Positions 17,744 to 27,636 of a stretch of 64,000 nt of DNA are shown piece by piece. The DNA comes from Pedobacter ginsengisoli (lineage in GTDB: Bacteria; Bacteroidota; Bacteroidia; Sphingobacteriales; Sphingobacteriaceae): positions 744,001 through 808,000 of the forward strand of contig NZ_JASSYX010000003.1 in assembly GCF_030244015.1 (NCBI RefSeq). Reading direction: 5' to 3'. A program made the translations under genes and the position numbers. The notes beneath the pieces were generated by a model. The model searched no databases, was not told where the DNA came from, and saw only the letters and a list, made by a program, of their open reading frames with translations. How positions within the stretch are numbered: the first letter of the stretch is position 1; every line of letters begins with the position of its first letter.

Positions 17744-19708
17744 TTATTTACGCTGAAATTCCGGTGAGCCTATGATTACACCCACCACCTGGGCCAGCAT
17801 ATCCTTATCGCTGTTCTTTTTGACCGCATCTTTCTTTTTTACATCTGTCATCAATTCTGTATCCTCATTCATCATTGTGGCTACAGGTTGCTGAACAGGT
17901 GCTTTTTCTGCCGCCTTTTCTACTTTACTGCCCAGTTCAGGGTCATTGAGCATGGGCTTCAAACGTTTGACGGTTTCTTCCAGATTACGTTCCGGCATGA
18001 TCATTTTGCTGTAGGTCAGCAATGCTGCTTCAGCACTTTCTGGTTCATGGCTGGCATTTAAGGCTTTTAAATTGATCTTTACCCCAGGTATACGCTGTGA
18101 CGCCAGCGCAAGTCCGAAATTCATCCGGTTTAATAATGACCCAGTATTGATCCAGTATTGTCCGCGGTCCGGGAATCCGGTAGGCGCCTGATAATAATAC
18201 ATTTTCTGTCCCATCTTGTTGATCCAGGTAAATAGCTGGTAGGGTTGTGTGATCTCGGCATCCAAACCGCGCACTGCACTAATAGCCAGTTCAAAAGGGG
18301 ATTTGGTCTTCTCCCTTAAAGCAGCTTTGCTCCAGAATTCCGGAGAAGAGACCATCGTGATCATAACCTGCCTGATATCCCCTTCTGTTTTACTGAATGT
18401 TCTGGCCATCGCATCAACAAGTTTTGGAGACGGATTGTCATTTACAAACCTGGTGGCCAGTTTTCTTGAGATAAACTTTGCCGTTGAGGGATGGTGCGCA
18501 AGCATGGTCAAAAGCTCCACACCTTCCTGATACCCGCCACCGGCAGGAAATTTTTTGCCCAGCACGGTTTTCTCTCCGTTATCGTGACGTGTGGGCACAA
18601 ACAGGAAATCTCCTTCTCTTACAAAACCACGTTTCTGCAGATTATCTGCACCTATTTTTTCTACAATTTTTTTCATGCCTGCGCCGTACCCCCCGTCGTC
18701 TCCCATTGGAGCAAGGGTCCATCCGGTAAGCACCCTTGCAGCCTGGGTCACATCATTTTGAGTATAGCCACCCTCAACACCTAATGTATGCAGCTCCATT
18801 ACTTCACGGGCGTAATTCTCATTGAGACCGATCTTCTTCTTATTTGCCTGTAATTTTTTGACCTTGTTGAGCATACCAGAATCCAGCTGACGCAGCTTTC
18901 TATTTTTTAGTCTTCTTTGAAATGACTTCTCCTGCATTGTCTGCATGCCCATTTCCTCAGCTTTCATGCCCATACTTGCTGATGTTCCTGAACTGCTAAA
19001 ATTATCCAGGTAAACCAACATCGCTGGCGATTTGGCTGTAGACAGTAACAAGTTGCTAAACTTTCCGGTCACATTCGGCCTGATCACATCACGCTCGAAG
19101 GCCGGGACGAATGATGCACATTGATTCTTAGTCAGGGAAACATTAAAATGATTAAACCAAAAATCAGTCAGCAGTTCATGCAGTTGATTGTTACTATAAG
19201 CGGCCCTGAGTATTTTCTGGCTGATGAACTGGCGATAAAGTTCTTGCTGCGGTTTTAATCCCTTGGTCTGCATGTAATTCTGAAGTTGCTTCCGGTACTC
19301 TTTCCTGTCACCTTTATTTACTGAATCTTTATGGATTGAGCCATCTCTGATCGCCATTCTAAGAACTTTTGCGGATCTCGGATATTTGTCTTCAACTTCA
19401 ACATTGCTCAGGTTGATGTCTTCAAATTTGCTGAGCAATTCGTTTAGCTGTTCGTCCTTTATACTGCCATTGAGTTGCTGTTCAAACCATTTCCCTAAAC
19501 CCATTTTAACAACTTCATCGACATCGCCGTTTTTTGCTCCATAAGTAAACCTGCTTAATAAGTGGGCAGCTGCCTGACGTTCACTAAGGCCTGCCTGTTT
19601 ATAAGGAAAATCAAACTTAGCTGAACGTTTATTTCGAAAAGATGAAAACAGGATTGCTGCAATAAACAGGAACACGAACGAACATATAACTTTTAGTGAG
19701 GTCTTCAT
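17744..19708 (-). CDS. DUF1800 family exported protein
   Basis: A 654-residue protein with an N-terminal membrane signal (about 7-24) and the DUF1800 signatures: AAHLLSRFTYGA near the start, DFWFNHFNVS, LNENYAREVMELHTLGV, QNDVTQAARVLTGWT and HHPSTAKFISRKLATRFVND. The family is uncharacterised. It lies 17 bases upstream of the DUF1501 gene and is certainly co-transcribed with it. The C-terminal tail is rich in Glu, Lys and Ala and looks poorly ordered before a final segment, VVGVIIGSPEFQRK, which is typical of the family end. Confidence 0.85.
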   Translation of the reverse strand: MKTSLKVICSFVFLFIAAILFSSFRNKRSAKFDFPYKQAGLSERQAAAHLLSRFTYGAKNGDVDEVVKMGLGKWFEQQLNGSIKDEQLNELLSKFEDINLSNVEVEDKYPRSAKVLRMAIRDGSIHKDSVNKGDRKEYRKQLQNYMQTKGLKPQQELYRQFISQKILRAAYSNNQLHELLTDFWFNHFNVSLTKNQCASFVPAFERDVIRPNVTGKFSNLLLSTAKSPAMLVYLDNFSSSGTSASMGMKAEEMGMQTMQEKSFQRRLKNRKLRQLDSGMLNKVKKLQANKKKIGLNENYAREVMELHTLGVEGGYTQNDVTQAARVLTGWTLAPMGDDGGYGAGMKKIVEKIGADNLQKRGFVREGDFLFVPTRHDNGEKTVLGKKFPAGGGYQEGVELLTMLAHHPSTAKFISRKLATRFVNDNPSPKLVDAMARTFSKTEGDIRQVMITMVSSPEFWSKAALREKTKSPFELAISAVRGLDAEITQPYQLFTWINKMGQKMYYYQAPTGFPDRGQYWINTGSLLNRMNFGLALASQRIPGVKINLKALNASHEPESAEAALLTYSKMIMPERNLEETVKRLKPMLNDPELGSKVEKAAEKAPVQQPVATMMNEDTELMTDVKKKDAVKKNSDKDMLAQVVGVIIGSPEFQRK

Positions 19709-19913
19709 GGCATTTCAATGTTTTATATGTCTATGACAACTGAAACGCCAAAAAGATTAATCAAATATTGTTTTCTGTTTATTTATTCCTGAAGCCGGTT
19801 CAAGTGCCACACTGTAAAGACCTTCTTACACAAAATTCTTAAACGATGTGCTGATCTGCTGCCGAAAGTTTATAAGTTAGCATCGGATTAGCAAGTACCT
19901 AAATTTTTAAATT

Positions 19914-21050
19914 ATGACCACCAATAAGAAAGCTTTGCTTTTTGTTCTGTTTTTTACGGCTTATTCTACTTTTCTTTCTGCGCAAAAGAAAAACAAACCA
20001 GGGAATGGCTTTTACAAAAATGAGTTGCAATCACTGCAGGCTGTTATTCAGAAGAATTTCTATGATAAATCGTCAGGTTATTATTTCGTTGTTGTAGACT
20101 CAGCGCAAAGGGAAACCAAAAATGGTTACCTGCGTGCCTACACTTATCTGTGGTCGTTGTGCGCGCTATATCAGGCGGCAAATGAGATCGAAAAACTCGA
20201 TCCAAAAGCTAAACTTATGGAACCGCTCATTAAAAATATGGCCGATTATTATGACCCCGCACTGCCGAGAGGAGGTTATACCGACTATATTATGAAACTG
20301 AAACCGGGGCAGCGGTATTATGACGATAACCAGTGGATCGGCATTACGGCATTAGATGCCTACGCCAGGACCAAACAGAAATCTGACCTCGCTAAAGGCA
20401 AGGAAATGTACGACTTTATGATGTCTGGATATGATCAGGTCCTGGGTGGCGGTATATACTGGGTAGAAGGCAACAACAGTTCCAAAAATACATGTTCTAA
20501 CGGGCCAGGAGTATTGGTGGCACTGCAAATGTATCAGGCCACTAAAAACAGGATGTACCTGGATACTGCATTGAAGATCTTCAACTGGACAAATGCCAAA
20601 CTGCAGACCCCAACAGGATTATTTTATGACAACATCAGAACAAAAGACGGAAGTTTGGGCAAGGCTACGTTTTCTTACAATACAGGAACCATGCTGGAAT
20701 CAAATGTTTATTTGTATGAGATCACCGGTGATAAAAAATACCTGGACGCAGCCAATGTGATGGCTGAGCGTTCGCTGTCCTACTTTTATGGGGAGGGTAA
20801 ATTCAGGGATGGGTATTGGTTCAACGCGGTATTGCTCAGAGGTTATCAGCATTTGCTCAAGCACAATAAGGACACCAGGTACATCATGGGCTTTAAAAAA
20901 GCTTTGGATTATGCTTTAAAGAATGAAAAGAATGAGCAGGGCCTGTTTAATGCCAAAAAAGGAGTTCAAAATTTAGTAGAACATGGAGGAATGCTGGAAA
21001 TCCTTGCCCGTTTTGCCTGGCTTGAAAGCCGCTATGACCTAAGTAATTAA
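19914..21050 (+). CDS. GH76 family glycoside hydrolase (alpha-1,6-mannanase-like)
   Basis: A 378-residue secreted protein with a signal peptide (cleavage near LSAQK) and an (alpha/alpha)6 barrel of glycoside hydrolase family 76. The paired catalytic aspartates are Asp137-Asp138 in YYDDNQWIG; other family marks are TCSNGPG and SYNTGTMLESNVYLYE. Known members are endo-alpha-1,6-mannanases acting on fungal or bacterial mannans. No SusC/SusD or other mannan enzyme adjoins it, so the substrate is uncertain. It is followed by the epimerase gene after 51 bases. The 205-base gap upstream (19709-19913), shared with the divergent DUF1800 gene, shows no clear promoter box. Confidence 0.85.
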   Translation: MTTNKKALLFVLFFTAYSTFLSAQKKNKPGNGFYKNELQSLQAVIQKNFYDKSSGYYFVVVDSAQRETKNGYLRAYTYLWSLCALYQAANEIEKLDPKAKLMEPLIKNMADYYDPALPRGGYTDYIMKLKPGQRYYDDNQWIGITALDAYARTKQKSDLAKGKEMYDFMMSGYDQVLGGGIYWVEGNNSSKNTCSNGPGVLVALQMYQATKNRMYLDTALKIFNWTNAKLQTPTGLFYDNIRTKDGSLGKATFSYNTGTMLESNVYLYEITGDKKYLDAANVMAERSLSYFYGEGKFRDGYWFNAVLLRGYQHLLKHNKDTRYIMGFKKALDYALKNEKNEQGLFNAKKGVQNLVEHGGMLEILARFAWLESRYDLSN

Positions 21051-21101
21051 CCTGCGTAAAGATAGGAAAACATTTGGTGCTTTCTTTTAAACAAATCGCT
21101 G

Positions 21102-22238
21102 ATGAACAGCATAAACAGGAGTACTTTTTTATTGACCGCTGCACTTTTACTGGTCAGCTTTGCCAGTCCGGCATTCGTTAAACCGGGCATCACTAAAAGG
21201 CTGTTTGGCGAAACCGCCGGGCAGCAGGTTTATGAATATATCCTAACCAATACGAAGGGGATGCAGGTCAAATTGATCACCTATGGCGCCAGCATTACCG
21301 ACATCATCACCCCGGACAGGGAAGGTCATATGGGCAGCGTCGTCTTTGGGTTTGATTCGCTAAGCGGTTATACCGGCCGGCAAAATGCGCTGATGGGCGC
21401 CGCGGTGGGCCGTGTAGCTAACCGGATTGCAGGCGGCAGATTTACCCTCGAAGGGAAAGAATACAAGTTAAGCTCCAACATTCACGGAGGAAGCCATGGA
21501 TTCGATAAAAAAATCTGGAAGGCGGAAGAGCTCGGCAGTGTAAATGAGATTGCGCTTAGAATGAGTTACTTCAGCAAAGACGGAGAAGGAGGTTATCCAG
21601 GCAACCTGAAAGTGGACATCACCTATACCCTTACCAGCAAGAATGAGCTGAAGATTGACTACCGGGCAACAACTGACCGGACAACGCATGTCAATTTAAC
21701 CAACCACAGTTACTTCAACCTATCTGGCGGTATGGCTGCAACCGTTGCAGATACAGAAATGAATATCCTTGCCGATCAATATCTGGAGGCCGATAGAAAC
21801 ATTATTCCTACCGGAAAGATACTCGGTGTAAAAAGGACACCTCTTGATTTTACAACACCACAACCAATAGGCAGACGGATCGCAGATGACCACCCCGCAC
21901 TAAAGACGGGCAATGGCTATGATCTGACGTATGTATTGCGCAACCAGGGCGGAAAGTTAAAATTGGCCGCTACAGCCTATGAGCCGTACAGCGGAAGGGT
22001 GTTAGAAGCCTACACCACTGAACCGGGACTGGTATTTTATACCGGCAACCACCTGAACCCGGGTGTGACCGGCAGGGGACAAAAACCTTCCGTCAAATAT
22101 GCGGCATTTTGTCTGGAGACTCAGCATTACCCGGATTCTCCCAATCAACCGGCATTTCCTGGTACAATTTTAAAGCCCGGAGAAATCTATAAATCACAGA
22201 CGATCTTTAGATTTTCTGTAAAGAATAGAAAACCATAA
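21102..22238 (+). CDS. galM: Exported aldose 1-epimerase
   Basis: A 378-residue aldose 1-epimerase (mutarotase) with an N-terminal signal peptide (about 1-24), so it probably acts in the periplasm. Family motifs are GRVANRIAGGRF, NIHGGSHGFDKK (catalytic His), NLTNHSYFNLSG (second catalytic His), GNGYDLTYV and the C-terminal CLETQHYPDSPNQ with the catalytic Glu. It interconverts alpha and beta anomers of hexoses. It probably shares a transcript with GH76 (51-base gap) and converges on the LacI regulator with 26 bases between. Confidence 0.88.
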   Translation: MNSINRSTFLLTAALLLVSFASPAFVKPGITKRLFGETAGQQVYEYILTNTKGMQVKLITYGASITDIITPDREGHMGSVVFGFDSLSGYTGRQNALMGAAVGRVANRIAGGRFTLEGKEYKLSSNIHGGSHGFDKKIWKAEELGSVNEIALRMSYFSKDGEGGYPGNLKVDITYTLTSKNELKIDYRATTDRTTHVNLTNHSYFNLSGGMAATVADTEMNILADQYLEADRNIIPTGKILGVKRTPLDFTTPQPIGRRIADDHPALKTGNGYDLTYVLRNQGGKLKLAATAYEPYSGRVLEAYTTEPGLVFYTGNHLNPGVTGRGQKPSVKYAAFCLETQHYPDSPNQPAFPGTILKPGEIYKSQTIFRFSVKNRKP

Positions 22239-22264
22239 GATACAAAATCCCATTTAAAAGGAGA

Positions 22265-23287
22265 TCAGTCTTTTGAATTTCCACGCCAGTGGAGCTCTCC
22301 GTCGAGTAACCTGGTTTCAAATTCATAGACCGGGTATTTGCTTTCTATTAGTTTAATGAGCATTTGTGCGGCAATCTGACCCATCTCAAAAGCACTTTGC
22401 CGTATAAATGAAATGCGCGGGGACAAAAGATCGATGACGTCGGAATTTGAGAATCCGATAATCGTCAGAGTTTTGGCACGATCAGGATTGTTGTTTAAGA
22501 TGCGCATGGTCACCGTGCTGAGGCGGTCGCTGGCAATGAGCAGTGCATCGGCCTCAATGGCCCCCGATAAAAAATGGTTCAAGGCTTCTTCTATCTCGAG
22601 TTGGTTCCTACCGCCTTCATGGCAATATTTTACCAGGCGCTCGTCAAATTCAATGTGATGTGCGGCCAGTGCGGAAAGGTATCCCTGCAGCCGTTCCACA
22701 GTTATGGAAAGCTGCGGCGCATTGGCCAGGTGACCGATCTTTTTAAATCCCTTTTCGATCAAAAGTGCTGTGGCTTCAAAAGCCGATTTAAAATTGTCCG
22801 TAGTTACCTTAAAAGTTTGTATCTCATCAATAATCCTGTCAAAAAAAACGATTGGAAGCCCCCTTTCGTGCAATTGGACGATATGTTTATAGTCGGTTGT
22901 ATGAGAAGACATGGAGATCAGTATTCCGTCTACTGAACGGTTTGCCAGATGACCGACATTGATCACCTCGCGCTCATAAGAGTCATGGCTCTGCGTAATG
23001 ATCACATGATAACCTGCTTCGTAGGCTATAGATTCTATGCCATTGATGGTCTGCGAGAAAAAACTATTGGCAACATCCGCTACCAGTACTCCTATGGAAT
23101 TGCTCCTCCGGTTTCTTAAGCTTACCGCAATAGGATTGGAATGGTAATTTATTTTTTGTGCGTATTCAAGAACCCTCTTTTTTGTTTTGGCGCTTATCTC
23201 ATGACTATTTCGCAAAGCCCTGGAGACAGTCGAAGGAGAAACAGCCAGTGCCTCGGCAATTTGCTTTATGGTTGCAGCTTGAAACAT
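22265..23287 (-). CDS. LacI family transcriptional regulator
   Basis: A 340-residue regulator with an N-terminal LacI helix-turn-helix (TIKQIAEALAVSPSTVSRAL) and hinge, followed by a sugar-binding periplasmic-type core (about 60-335; IGVLVADVANSFFSQ). I chose the ATG at 23287 (MFQAATIKQ); an in-frame start ten codons upstream would only add residues ahead of the DNA-binding helix. It is divergent from the GH2 gene, and a palindrome with a central CG lies between them, so it probably controls that gene and itself. The effector is likely a sugar or sugar phosphate. Confidence 0.9.
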   Translation of the reverse strand: MFQAATIKQIAEALAVSPSTVSRALRNSHEISAKTKKRVLEYAQKINYHSNPIAVSLRNRRSNSIGVLVADVANSFFSQTINGIESIAYEAGYHVIITQSHDSYEREVINVGHLANRSVDGILISMSSHTTDYKHIVQLHERGLPIVFFDRIIDEIQTFKVTTDNFKSAFEATALLIEKGFKKIGHLANAPQLSITVERLQGYLSALAAHHIEFDERLVKYCHEGGRNQLEIEEALNHFLSGAIEADALLIASDRLSTVTMRILNNNPDRAKTLTIIGFSNSDVIDLLSPRISFIRQSAFEMGQIAAQMLIKLIESKYPVYEFETRLLDGELHWRGNSKD

Positions 23288-23319
23288 AAACAAGTATAAT
23301 AAAAAATCGTCTGCCAATA

Positions 23320-23333
23320 CGTTTCCGGCAACG
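23320..23333. promoter_or_regulatory. Candidate LacI-type operator
   Basis: CGTTTCCGGCAACG is palindromic at 12 of its 14 positions around a central CG, the usual geometry of LacI-family operators. It lies 33 bases upstream of the lacI-type start and 115 bases upstream of the GH2 start. Flanking bases add a bulged repeat (CAAT ... ATTG, 23315-23337). Confidence 0.45.
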
Positions 23334-23447
23334 ATTGCGTAATTTTAATTAGAGATATTCTTTTTTTGTCGCTCAGGAGTAATTAATCTTGTCCAGGGTA
23401 TAGAAGAATTGCTTTTCATAGCCCTGATGATCAAACCAAATATATTG

Positions 23448-26222
23448 ATGAAAAAAATATTACTACAATTGTTGCTCTCGTTGATCTGTTTCAGTTCATT
23501 TTCCCAGCAAACAATGATCAAATATCTTTCCGGAACCGACAAGGACCATACTGTTCAATGGGATTTTTACTGTACCGCAGGAAGAAAAAGCGGGCAGTGG
23601 ACAAAGATTGCCGTTCCATCCAACTGGGAGCTGCAAGGCTTTGGAGCTTACAACTATGGTCACGACAAGGATAAAGCAAGTGAGCAGGGGCTTTACAAAT
23701 ATGAATTCCTTTCAGGAAACTGGGCAAACAAAAGGGTGTCCATTGTATTTGAAGGCTCGATGACAGATACTAAAGTACTCATCAATGGCAAAGAGGCCGG
23801 ACCTGTACACCAGGGGAGCTTTTACCGTTTCAAGTATGACATCACCGACCTGATCAAACCAAATGACAAGAACCTGCTGGAAGTGACGGTATCCAAAATG
23901 TCCACCAATACTTCGGTCAATACCGCAGAGCGCAAAAGCGATTTTTGGGTATTCGGTGGGATTTTCAGACCTGTCTACCTTGAAATCGTGCCACCGGTAT
24001 TTATTGAAAGGACGGCCGTAAACGCCAAGGCAGATGGTTCTTTTCAACTCGATGTATATGCAAAAAATTTGACGGGTGACGAGCTGATCGAAGTTCAGGT
24101 ACAAAAACTGAACGGGGAGAACGTTGGCAAGCCTTTTTCAGTGAAAGCAGATCCCGGCCCGGACCATCTTGAGCTAAAGAATAATTTTGCCAGCCCGCTT
24201 TTATGGAGTGCGGAGTTTCCCAATTTATACCAGACAGTAGTGTCCATAAAGAACCAACAGGGCGTCGTACATCAGATGAAACATAAATTTGGCTTCCGTA
24301 CAGTAGAGCTACGTATAAATGACGGGTTTTACATCAATGGCACAAAAGTAATCATGAAGGGTAGCAACCGGCATAGCTTTTGGCCGGAAAGCGGCAGAAC
24401 GCTGAGCCATGAAATCCATGTGATGGATGTCCGGCTGATGAAGGAAATGAACATGAATGCAGTACGCATGTCCCATTATCCGCCGGATGCGGATTTTCTC
24501 GATGTATGTGATTCGCTGGGCTTGTACGTGCTGGATGAGTTAACGGGCTGGCAGGCAAAATATGACAGTGAGGTAGGCCATAAGCTGGTGAAAGAACTGG
24601 TAGTACGTGATGTGAACCACCCATCTGTTGTGTTTTGGGACAATGGCAATGAAGGTGGCTGGAATACAGAGCTGGACAATGACTATGCCTTGTATGATCC
24701 TCAAAAACGCATAGTGATCCACCCATGGGAGAAGTTTAACGGCACCGACACCAAACATTACCAGGATTATAAGGCGATTGAAAAGACAGTGGCTGCCGGC
24801 AAGGAGGTCTACTTTCCCACAGAATTTATGCATGGGCTGTATGATGGCGGCGCAGGTGCCGCACTAGACGATTTTTGGAGCCTGATGATGAAACATCCTC
24901 ATGCAGCGGGAGGGTTTATCTGGGCTTTCATAGACGAAGCTGTGATCCGCACAGATAAAAACGGTGCCTACGATTCTGATGGCAATCACGGAGCCGATGG
25001 GATTGTCGGTCCGCACCGTGAAAAGGAAGCCAGTTTTTATACCATAAAGGAGATCTGGTCACCGGTTTATATTGACCCCAAACCAATTGATGGAAATTTC
25101 AAAGGTGGGATTCTGGTTGAAAACCGGTATTCTTTCACCAATTTAAATCAATGTACGTTTAAATGGAAACTGGTTAAATTTCCATCGGCCCATGCCAAAA
25201 CTACTGCAGCTACCATCGTGGCAACCGGAACACCCGCAGCACCAGGTCTTAAACCAGGAGAAAAGGGCATGATACAATTGAGCCTGCCTTCATCATGGTC
25301 AAAAAACGATGCCCTATACCTAACCGCATACGGACCTGATAAGAGAGAAATATTTACCTGGAGCTGGGCCATCAGCACACCGGCCGTTGTTGCTAAAAAA
25401 ATTGGTTCCATATCTGGTAAAACAGGTAAATCCGGCATCAAAACTGAACAAACCGACGAGTCCCTTATTGTGAAAAATGATGGCATTCATTATTATTTTG
25501 ACAAGGCTACCGGCTATATTCAAAAAGTAGTCAAACCATCCGGCACGATCTCCCTCTCTGGCGGACCGGTATTGGCGGGCATCAGTAGCACATTAAAAGA
25601 GTTTACCCATAAATCACTGAAGGGACAATATGTCATAGAGGCCGAGTATCAGGGTACAGGTTCATTACATGTAAAATGGACCTTTACATCAGGACAGCCG
25701 GTTAAACTCGAATATCAGCATAGCCAGCAGGGTGATGCTGATTTTACAGGAATCACTTTTAACTATCCTGAGGAGAAGATCACAGGGATGAAATGGCTTG
25801 GCCGCGGCCCCTATCGTGTATGGCAGAACAGGCTCAAAGGACAGCAATTTGGAGTTTGGCATAAAGCGTACAACAACTCGATTACCGGAGAGACTTTTGA
25901 ATATCCTGAATTTAAAGGTTATCACGCAGAAGTCAACTGGGCGGTGATCGAAAACAAGGAAGGGCCTTTTATGGTCTACACGCCCGATAAGGCCATGTAT
26001 CTGCAGATGCTGCGTCCTGCAAGGGAAAAAGACGCGATGAGAAACAACAATGTGGAACCGGCTTTTCCAGAAGGAAGTATTGGGTTTTTAAACACGATCA
26101 GCGCAATTGGCAATAAGTTTCAAAGCGCCAGCCAGATGGGGCCACAAAGCCAAAAGGGCCGTCACAATGGTGAAAAGGTCAATGGCACACTATGGTTTGA
26201 TTTCAGCGGTAATTATAAATAG
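23448..26222 (+). CDS. GH2 family glycoside hydrolase (beta-galactosidase-like)
   Basis: A 924-residue secreted enzyme of glycoside hydrolase family 2. It has a signal peptide (LLLSLICFSSFSQQ), an N-terminal sugar-binding domain (IAVPSNWELQGFGAYNY), an immunoglobulin-like domain, the TIM barrel and C-terminal domains including a Bgal_small_N-like region (GITFNYPEEKITGMKWLGRGPYRVW). The likely acid/base is Glu402 in DNGNEGG, and Glu459 in PTEFMHG is the likely nucleophile. The ATG at 23448 was chosen over an upstream one because it starts directly at the signal peptide. LacZ-type activity is the best guess, but GH2 also contains mannosidases and glucuronidases. Regulation by the divergent LacI protein is likely. 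Confidence 0.87.
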   Translation: MKKILLQLLLSLICFSSFSQQTMIKYLSGTDKDHTVQWDFYCTAGRKSGQWTKIAVPSNWELQGFGAYNYGHDKDKASEQGLYKYEFLSGNWANKRVSIVFEGSMTDTKVLINGKEAGPVHQGSFYRFKYDITDLIKPNDKNLLEVTVSKMSTNTSVNTAERKSDFWVFGGIFRPVYLEIVPPVFIERTAVNAKADGSFQLDVYAKNLTGDELIEVQVQKLNGENVGKPFSVKADPGPDHLELKNNFASPLLWSAEFPNLYQTVVSIKNQQGVVHQMKHKFGFRTVELRINDGFYINGTKVIMKGSNRHSFWPESGRTLSHEIHVMDVRLMKEMNMNAVRMSHYPPDADFLDVCDSLGLYVLDELTGWQAKYDSEVGHKLVKELVVRDVNHPSVVFWDNGNEGGWNTELDNDYALYDPQKRIVIHPWEKFNGTDTKHYQDYKAIEKTVAAGKEVYFPTEFMHGLYDGGAGAALDDFWSLMMKHPHAAGGFIWAFIDEAVIRTDKNGAYDSDGNHGADGIVGPHREKEASFYTIKEIWSPVYIDPKPIDGNFKGGILVENRYSFTNLNQCTFKWKLVKFPSAHAKTTAATIVATGTPAAPGLKPGEKGMIQLSLPSSWSKNDALYLTAYGPDKREIFTWSWAISTPAVVAKKIGSISGKTGKSGIKTEQTDESLIVKNDGIHYYFDKATGYIQKVVKPSGTISLSGGPVLAGISSTLKEFTHKSLKGQYVIEAEYQGTGSLHVKWTFTSGQPVKLEYQHSQQGDADFTGITFNYPEEKITGMKWLGRGPYRVWQNRLKGQQFGVWHKAYNNSITGETFEYPEFKGYHAEVNWAVIENKEGPFMVYTPDKAMYLQMLRPAREKDAMRNNNVEPAFPEGSIGFLNTISAIGNKFQSASQMGPQSQKGRHNGEKVNGTLWFDFSGNYK

Positions 26223-26236
26223 TTATTTTTAAGCAT

Positions 26237-27451
26237 ATGCAAAATATCCATATGAATACAAGAATATTGTTTGGTCTCGGCCTGGTCGTAATCCTTTTTT
26301 CGTCCTATCTGAACAAAAAAGACAATCATATTAAAGTCCCGGCGCCTATAACCCTGAAGGTAAAACAGGTAGCCGTAAGCATTCAGGCACCTACGGCACT
26401 CGCTTTCCCTGGCAATGGCGAAATCTGGGTAACAGAACAAACAGGAAAGATACGCTCCATTAAAAATGGAAAGCTGAGCAGTATTCCTGTTCTTGATCTG
26501 GCTGGTAAACTTCCTAAAATGAACAGCGGCTATGAGGAACGCGGACTGCTCGGCATAGCGCTCCATCCGCGCTTTAGTACCAATAAGAAGTTTTATGTCT
26601 TTTATAGCATACCCTCCAAAGGCAAATTTAACCATACAGATGTAGTCTCAGAGTTCAAGCTGGGCAGTGCCGGTAAGGCAGAACCCGATAGTGAAAGGAT
26701 TATCCTGGCCGCTGAAAAGCCAGACGGAAATCACAATGGTGGCTGTGTCCAGTTTGGAAAAGACGGGTATCTGTACATTTCTTTTGGTGATGGCGGTGGT
26801 CAGGGTGACAAGCATGGGGAGTTCGGCAATGGACAAAACCTGAACACCTGGCTGGGCAAAATATTGCGGGTAGACATCAATGCAGATTCCGGATACCTCG
26901 TTCCAAAGGACAACCCTTTTGTCGGCAAAACAAACGCAAAACCGGAAGTATGGGCCTATGGTTTTCGCAATCCCTACAGGTTCTCCTTCGACAGGGCTTC
27001 AGGACTACTGTTTGCAGGTGACGTAGGTCAGGACACCTGGGAGGAAGTTGATATTGTAAAAAGCGGCGGCAACTATGGCTGGAGATTGACAGAGGGTACA
27101 CATTGTTATAACCCCGCGACCGGCTGTGACATCAAAGGAATTACTATGCCAATAGCCGAATATAACCATAGAGAAGGCGTAAGCATCACAGGCGGTTATG
27201 TGTATAACGGGAAACTGATCTCCGTACTGAAAAGCAAATATCTGTTTGCGGACTGGACAGGTCCCGTATACTATCTCCAAAAGAATGGCAGTACCTGGCA
27301 GCGTGGAAAAGTCACTTTACAGAATATTCCGGAAAATCTGAAAATAACCGGATTCGGAGAAGATACGGCTGGCGAGCTGTATTTGCTGACCAATCCTGAT
27401 ACCGGTCCGGGAAATACCGAAGGAGGCATTTTTAAGATTGTGAAAAACTAA
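26237..27451 (+). CDS. PQQ-type soluble aldose dehydrogenase
   Basis: A 404-residue exported six-bladed propeller of the glucose/sorbosone dehydrogenase family. It has a signal segment (an alternative start at 26252 is possible), then ERGLLGIALHPRF, NHNGGCVQFGKDGYLY, SFGDGGGQGD, YGFRNPYRFSFD, AGDVGQDTWEEVD and GGNYGWR, all typical of soluble aldose sugar dehydrogenases. These bind PQQ and oxidise aldoses in the periplasm. Enzymes for PQQ synthesis are not in the window. It follows GH2 by 14 bases, so sugar released by GH2 may be its substrate; that link is inference. Confidence 0.85.
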   Translation: MQNIHMNTRILFGLGLVVILFSSYLNKKDNHIKVPAPITLKVKQVAVSIQAPTALAFPGNGEIWVTEQTGKIRSIKNGKLSSIPVLDLAGKLPKMNSGYEERGLLGIALHPRFSTNKKFYVFYSIPSKGKFNHTDVVSEFKLGSAGKAEPDSERIILAAEKPDGNHNGGCVQFGKDGYLYISFGDGGGQGDKHGEFGNGQNLNTWLGKILRVDINADSGYLVPKDNPFVGKTNAKPEVWAYGFRNPYRFSFDRASGLLFAGDVGQDTWEEVDIVKSGGNYGWRLTEGTHCYNPATGCDIKGITMPIAEYNHREGVSITGGYVYNGKLISVLKSKYLFADWTGPVYYLQKNGSTWQRGKVTLQNIPENLKITGFGEDTAGELYLLTNPDTGPGNTEGGIFKIVKN

Positions 27452-27605
27452 CCGGGGATAGACCGACCACATTTTCCAATGGCATGTACAACTCAGGTTT
27501 TGGGTGCACCGGTCTTTTTGTGCCGGTTAAACTGACTTTTCAGAGCCAATTGTCAGGGTATTTTAAATTTTTAACCCGGCAATTCTCCTCAACCCTGTTT
27601 TTCAA

Positions 27606-27613
27606 TAGTTTTG
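27606..27613 (+). promoter_or_regulatory. -7 promoter box for the first cupin gene
   Basis: TAGTTTTG matches TAnnTTTG exactly and lies 23 bases upstream of the ATG at 27637. No TTG stands at the expected -33 distance, so only the -7 part is supported. The 185-base gap (27452-27636) otherwise holds only a weak 5-bp hairpin near 27512-27531. Confidence 0.4.
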
Positions 27614-27636
27614 CTCTGTTTTAACACTGTATTAAC

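Noticed and set aside
27512..27531. Hairpin after the PQQ-type dehydrogenase as a terminator
   Set aside because: The stem is only ACCGG/CCGGT with a 10-base loop and no T-run follows.
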